From assembly GCA_021775795.1 (NCBI GenBank), contig JAJFHB010000311.1, forward strand, positions 1 through 8,326: 8,326 nucleotides of DNA, in the 5' to 3' direction. The position numbers and the translations under genes were made by a program. Each line of letters begins with the position of its first letter. Within the stretch, counting starts at the first letter, position 1. The notes beneath the pieces were generated by a model that saw only the letters and a program-made list of their open reading frames with translations, was not told where the DNA came from and searched no databases. This document shows, piece after piece, positions 5,581 to 8,326 of the stretch. The DNA comes from Hyphomicrobiales bacterium. Lineage in GTDB: Bacteria > Pseudomonadota > Alphaproteobacteria > Rhizobiales > JAJFHB01.

Positions 5581-6597
5581 TCAGCCTGCAGTACGCTTAC
5601 GGCGACGACCGGTACCGGCATGACGGTGTTCCAGGACGCCGGATTCCGAAATGATGTCTGACACGAGTTCCTCGCGCCGGTAGGCCATAACGTGCACGCC
5701 GGCCACACCTTTGACTTCGCGCATCTGCTGTATGATCTCGATGCAGATTTTCTTTCCCTCAAGACCGGGCTTTTCCGCCCCTTCAAGACGATCGATTACA
5801 TGATCGGGCACATGAATGCCGGGCACATTGGTTCGCATCCAACGCGCCGCCTTGGCGGATGCCAAAGGCCCTACGCCGGCAAGAATGTAGACCTTTTCAT
5901 CGAGCCCCATATCGCGCACCCGATTCATGAAGCGCTCGAACAAAGGCAAATCATAAATGTAATTGGTCTGAATGAACTGAGCCCCGGCCTCGATCTTCTT
6001 GGCCAAACGGTCAGCCCTGGTTTCGAAGGGAGGGATGCACGGGTTCTCTGCTGCACCCAGGAAAATCTTCGGCGGCGTTTTGATTTTGCGGCCTGACAAG
6101 AACATGCCGTCGTCACGCATTGTGCGTAAGGCCCGCAACAAAGATATGGAGTCAAAATCAAAGACCGGCCGTGCGCCGGGCTGATCGCCAACCTGAACAC
6201 CATCACCTGTGAGGCAAAGGATATTGGACACACCCATGGCGGCAGCGCCAAGGACGTCTCCCTGAATGGCAATGCGATTTCGGTCACGGCAGGAAATCTG
6301 CAGGATGGAGCCATAGCCGACACGGGTCAGCAGCGCACAGATGCCAAGCGAGGACATATGACAGTTGGCGCCTGATGCATCCGTAGCGTTCAATCCATCA
6401 ACGACCTCCGAAAGCGGTCGCGCCGCTTCATAGACGTCTTCGGGATTGGCAGAATCAGGAGGATTGAGTTCTGCCGTTACAGCAAAACGACCACTGCGAA
6501 GCACGCGCTCAAGGCGGCTGTTGGAACTATGGCCTTCGGGAACCGGGTTTGTCAGACCTGCAGGGTCGAGGCGGTCTTCAGGGCGTTCGGCTGACAT
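5581..6597 (-). CDS. metF: Methylenetetrahydrofolate reductase, MetF-type catalytic subunit
   Basis: A 338-residue flavoprotein of the MTHFR family, slightly longer than E. coli MetF. It interconverts 5,10-methylene-THF and 5-methyl-THF. Key positions are recognisable: TAELNPP with E43 (catalytic Glu of the FEFFPP motif), QISCRDRNR (100-108), LCLTGDG with D132 (folate-binding Asp of the RGD motif), and FIQTNYIYD with Q210. VYILAGVGPL (236-245) and AYRREEL (305-311) are the C-terminal landmarks. Residues 1-28 are an unstructured leader, and the last ten residues are a basic tail (RRRKR). An upstream ATG at 6795 in the same frame lies deep inside the metV-like gene and adds a non-family stretch, so 6597 is chosen. 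The start is four bases after the metV-like stop, and its purine-rich AAGAAGG lies inside that gene's last codons, so the two are coupled. In this locus it could oxidise methyl-THF produced by demethylation, which is the reverse of its biosynthetic role; that direction is inferred. Confidence 0.93.
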   Translation of the reverse strand: MSAERPEDRLDPAGLTNPVPEGHSSNSRLERVLRSGRFAVTAELNPPDSANPEDVYEAARPLSEVVDGLNATDASGANCHMSSLGICALLTRVGYGSILQISCRDRNRIAIQGDVLGAAAMGVSNILCLTGDGVQVGDQPGARPVFDFDSISLLRALRTMRDDGMFLSGRKIKTPPKIFLGAAENPCIPPFETRADRLAKKIEAGAQFIQTNYIYDLPLFERFMNRVRDMGLDEKVYILAGVGPLASAKAARWMRTNVPGIHVPDHVIDRLEGAEKPGLEGKKICIEIIQQMREVKGVAGVHVMAYRREELVSDIISESGVLEHRHAGTGRRRKRTAG

Positions 6598-6601
6598 GGC
6601 T

Positions 6602-7225
6602 TCAAGCGCCTTCTTTTTTCGAGCCGGATTCAAAAACCGTGGTGCTTTCCGTCGCTTCCCTATGGGGGCGCGCGGCCGACGGTTCATACGCCAGTGGAAC
6701 GGCTGCAGGTTCCTCGAGATGTGCTTCAGGAAAGGCCTCAGCCATCGCGTGGCGTTCAGCTTCCTTGGTTGCCCTTTTCTGCTCCGCCATCTCACGCGCC
6801 ACTCTCAGCCAGCTGGACGAGCCCTCAAGAGAACGGTCCACCGGCGGCTGAACGGTTGTGATCTTGTCACCGCTCTTCATGCGTGAGGCACCTTCCCAGG
6901 CATCAACCCAGACGCACTTCATGGCAGGCTTCACTTCACAATTACCATTCTCGCGGACACCACCGCAGGGGCCATTGCGCAGGTTTTTGGGGCAGTTCAT
7001 GGGGCAAGACATGCCGGTGGATGACAACACGCACTGGCCGCACATCTTGCAGTCAAACAGCAGGCCTTTAACGGTCTTCTCAAACAAGACAACGGGCGCT
7101 TCCAGGCGGTTGTAACCGACCCGCCGGAAGATTGGATCGAGCAACACCATTGCCGGTTCAAAACAATTGTAGACCCATTCGAAGAAACGCGAATGGCGGA
7201 CGGCAAATCTCCTCACGGCATACAT
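6602..7225 (-). CDS. metV: MetV-like protein (methylenetetrahydrofolate reductase C-terminal domain, Cys-rich)
   Basis: A 207-residue protein carrying the MTHFR C-terminal domain known as MetV, the partner subunit of MetF in acetogens and some other bacteria. Residues 1-57 form an N-terminal helical stretch (FEWVYNCFEPAMVLLD). Residues 58-104 hold the cysteine core: C59, C62, C65, C74, C78, C87, C96 and C104 in DCKMCGQC, MSCPMNCPK, NGPCGGV and NGNCEV. These are expected to bind zinc and/or Fe-S clusters. VWVDAWEGASRM (105-116) is also typical. Residues from about 135 on form a charged, Ala/Glu-rich tail with no recognisable domain, probably flexible. A GAAGGAG ribosome site (7242-7236) lies ten bases before the ATG. 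The metF-like gene follows after four bases, so a MetVF complex is likely. The role of MetV is to support electron transfer to or assembly of the MetF flavoenzyme. The family is clear; the physiological electron partner is not visible here. Confidence 0.88.
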   Translation of the reverse strand: MYAVRRFAVRHSRFFEWVYNCFEPAMVLLDPIFRRVGYNRLEAPVVLFEKTVKGLLFDCKMCGQCVLSSTGMSCPMNCPKNLRNGPCGGVRENGNCEVKPAMKCVWVDAWEGASRMKSGDKITTVQPPVDRSLEGSSSWLRVAREMAEQKRATKEAERHAMAEAFPEAHLEEPAAVPLAYEPSAARPHREATESTTVFESGSKKEGA

Positions 7226-7372
7226 GCAGTTCGCGCTCCTTCAAAGGCTTCCAGAATTCCCTAGCAGGGTACATTGCCTGTTTTGCGGGCCAGCCCGGGT
7301 TTGTCCAGTCTGCACGCGACATTTCATGGCGTTACCGCGTCTGTCAGCATCAAACCGCAATCATTTGATAGA
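7226..7372 (-). other. 147-base gap between the GNAT gene and the metV-like gene
   Basis: On this strand the other genes touch or overlap, so the gap is notable. It contains the metV-like ribosome site (7242-7236) and short self-complementary stretches (CCCT-AGC-AGGG at 7259-7269; a CGGG/CCCG pair around 7287-7298). I found no convincing -35/-10 pair, no cobalamin-riboswitch B12 box and no T-tailed terminator. It probably holds a separate promoter for metVF, but nothing specific supports one. Confidence 0.35.
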
Positions 7373-7849
7373 TCAGGATTTAGCCAACTTCTTGTGCATG
7401 ACGATTGCGGGGTTTTCGTCAACCGTCGTGTGCTTTTGAACCGTCCAGTTCATGCTCGTGTAGTATTTCTGCAAAGGCCCCTTCGGGCAGAACAGATAGA
7501 GATGATCGTGGCCACTGTGACGGGCGGCATCTTCAACCACACCTGCCAGAATTGCACCGACATCGTGCCCCCGGTGGTCGGGTGCCACGTACAGACCGGA
7601 AAGCCAGGGTGTCAGACGCGGCTCACTCTCAAGATCGTTGCGCACCAAAAGAGCGACCCCGATCAGCCTGTCCTGCAGGGTTGCGCCAAAAAGCCCTTCA
7701 CTGTCGCTTGCGGTAACATCAAGACACCACTCGAGCGTCTGGCCAAGCGTGAATCCGAGAGCCTGCCCCCACTCCTCGTTCAGCCAACGGGCTGCCCGAT
7801 TGACATGGCTGGAGCTGCTCACCAGCCGCTCAATTTCAATCTCACTCAT
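7373..7849 (-). CDS. GNAT-family N-acetyltransferase
   Basis: A 158-residue single-domain acetyltransferase. The acetyl-CoA pyrophosphate loop (motif A) is seen as LYVAPDHRGHDVG (86-98), with R93, G94 and G98 matching the R/Q-x-x-G-x-G/A pattern. It is preceded by the LIGVALLVRND strand (62-72) and WLSG, and followed by the helix VGAILAGVVEDAAR and the LYLFCPKGPLQKYYTSMNW segment (117-135), with the usual Tyr pair near the CoA thiol. The substrate is unknown; GNATs of this size acetylate small amines, amino acids or protein N-termini. Its ATG overlaps the stop of the DUF1638 gene (ATGA), which indicates translational coupling. That tie to a DUF1638/MttB locus is the only functional clue: the target might be an amine metabolite or a partner protein. 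There is a 147-base gap before metV, so it may not share the metVF transcript. Confidence 0.88.
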   Translation of the reverse strand: MSEIEIERLVSSSSHVNRAARWLNEEWGQALGFTLGQTLEWCLDVTASDSEGLFGATLQDRLIGVALLVRNDLESEPRLTPWLSGLYVAPDHRGHDVGAILAGVVEDAARHSGHDHLYLFCPKGPLQKYYTSMNWTVQKHTTVDENPAIVMHKKLAKS

Positions 7850-8326
7850 GAGGGATTCTGGGTTTCAACCGTTCGTTCACGCATAAAGCTTTCAAGATCA
7901 CCAAACTGCGTCAACCGATACTCGTAAGCAAGCCCCAGTTTTTCCGCTGCTCGGGCCGCGTGTGCCTTCAATTCCTCAGTAGGTGCCTGAGCGAGATAAA
8001 CGACCTTTTCGTAGTTGCCGAAATACATATCGCGGAGCTCCGGGTGCCGGTCGAGGCCCATTCCTTCCCAGATCAGCTTGTCGAATTGCCTCACCAGATA
8101 GTCGGTCAGGTAAAAGGACGTGAATTCGACATCCATGCGGCTTTCGAAAAGGTCGTTACCTGTGAAAAACGAATAACAATGCGGGCCGCCAATGCGTTCA
8201 GCCCCTTCTTCCTCCAGCACGACATCGAGATGTCCGCCCGTGCCACAGTCGCCATAGAGCACGTAAATTTTTTCATAATCGGCCTTTGCCGCGCGGATCT
8301 TTTCGCGCACGCCGGGAGCAATCTTG
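7846..8326 (-). CDS. DUF1638 family protein, 5' end outside the window
   Basis: The frame is open to the right edge (KIAPG precedes the GTG at 8310), so this is a partial gene of which about 159 residues are visible. DUF1638 signature segments are IYVLYGDCGTGGHLD (visible 20-34, C27) and GGPHCYSFFTG (46-56, C50), followed by the FTSFYLTDYLVRQFDKLIWEGMGLDRHPELRD region and the C-terminal YRLTQFGDLESF. The family has no assigned biochemistry that I know of. From memory it recurs in methanogens and in bacteria beside MttB-type methyltransferases and corrinoid proteins, where a role with the corrinoid protein is suspected. The two conserved Cys motifs suggest a metal or cofactor site, which is inference. 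The GTG at 8310 is not the real start, because the family's N-terminal part and the preceding IAP motif lie upstream. It overlaps the GNAT gene by four bases. Confidence 0.85.
   Translation of the reverse strand, partial: KIAPGVREKIRAAKADYEKIYVLYGDCGTGGHLDVVLEEEGAERIGGPHCYSFFTGNDLFESRMDVEFTSFYLTDYLVRQFDKLIWEGMGLDRHPELRDMYFGNYEKVVYLAQAPTEELKAHAARAAEKLGLAYEYRLTQFGDLESFMRERTVETQNPS

Noticed and set aside
6598..6795. 66-residue N-terminal extension of the metF-like protein
   Set aside because: It is very basic, unlike MTHFR, and lies wholly inside the metV-like gene in another frame.
7284..7305. GC-rich CGGG/CCCG palindrome as a terminator after the GNAT gene
   Set aside because: Stem only about four base pairs, and no T tract on the minus-strand 3' side (it is followed by A residues).
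7226..7372. Cobalamin riboswitch ahead of metV
   Set aside because: Expected from the biology, but no B12-box-like sequence or matching long-range pairing was recognised, and 147 bases is short for one.
7274..7927. Plus-strand open frame of 217 codons opposite the GNAT gene
   Set aside because: Its product resembles no family and is antisense to a clear GNAT domain; it is a shadow frame of GC-rich coding DNA.

Overview
The window reads as compact, gene-dense chromosomal DNA from a proteobacterium, most likely an alphaproteobacterium (Rhizobiales- or Rhodobacterales-like). This is judged from moderate-to-high GC content, tight ATGA/TGATG gene overlaps and the recognisable protein families. 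No RNA gene, CRISPR array, insertion sequence or phage gene was seen. The taxonomic call is an inference from gene content, not from a marker gene.

Layout. (1) Bases 1-2704, plus strand: a tight four-gene run. It holds the C-terminal part of an MttB-family (trimethylamine/betaine) corrinoid methyltransferase cut by the window edge, a double 4Fe-4S ferredoxin-like protein, a zinc homocysteine S-methyltransferase-family protein, and a small GFA/CENP-V-family zinc protein. (2) Bases 2726-3448, minus strand: a divergent HisA-like TIM-barrel protein, with a good sigma70-type promoter and a structured leader. (3) Bases 3645-5564, plus strand: a beta-lactamase-fold serine hydrolase (NylB/class C type), then a two-domain ABM-type dimeric alpha/beta-barrel protein. 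(4) Bases 8326-5581, minus strand: DUF1638 protein (cut by the right edge), GNAT acetyltransferase, MetV-like zinc/Fe-S protein, and MetF-like methylenetetrahydrofolate reductase.

How they fit together. MttB homologues demethylate quaternary or tertiary amines onto a corrinoid protein. MetF/MetV interconvert methyl- and methylene-tetrahydrofolate. The homocysteine methyltransferase-like protein could draw off methyl groups, the Fe-S protein could keep the corrinoid reduced, and the GFA protein could deal with formaldehyde. DUF1638 is, to my knowledge, a recurrent neighbour of MttB genes. The whole therefore looks like a corrinoid- and folate-dependent methyl-group catabolism locus. The corrinoid protein and the methyl-corrinoid:THF methyltransferase are not in the window and probably lie beyond one of the edges.

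Most interesting points: a probable Cys-to-His change at the first zinc ligand of the homocysteine methyltransferase-like protein; a HisA paralogue whose catalytic Asp8 and phosphate-binding loop are changed; an unassigned two-cluster Fe-S protein directly after mttB and in frame with it across an amber stop; and a hairpin in the hisA-like leader that would bring a distant purine-rich Shine-Dalgarno tract next to the start codon.
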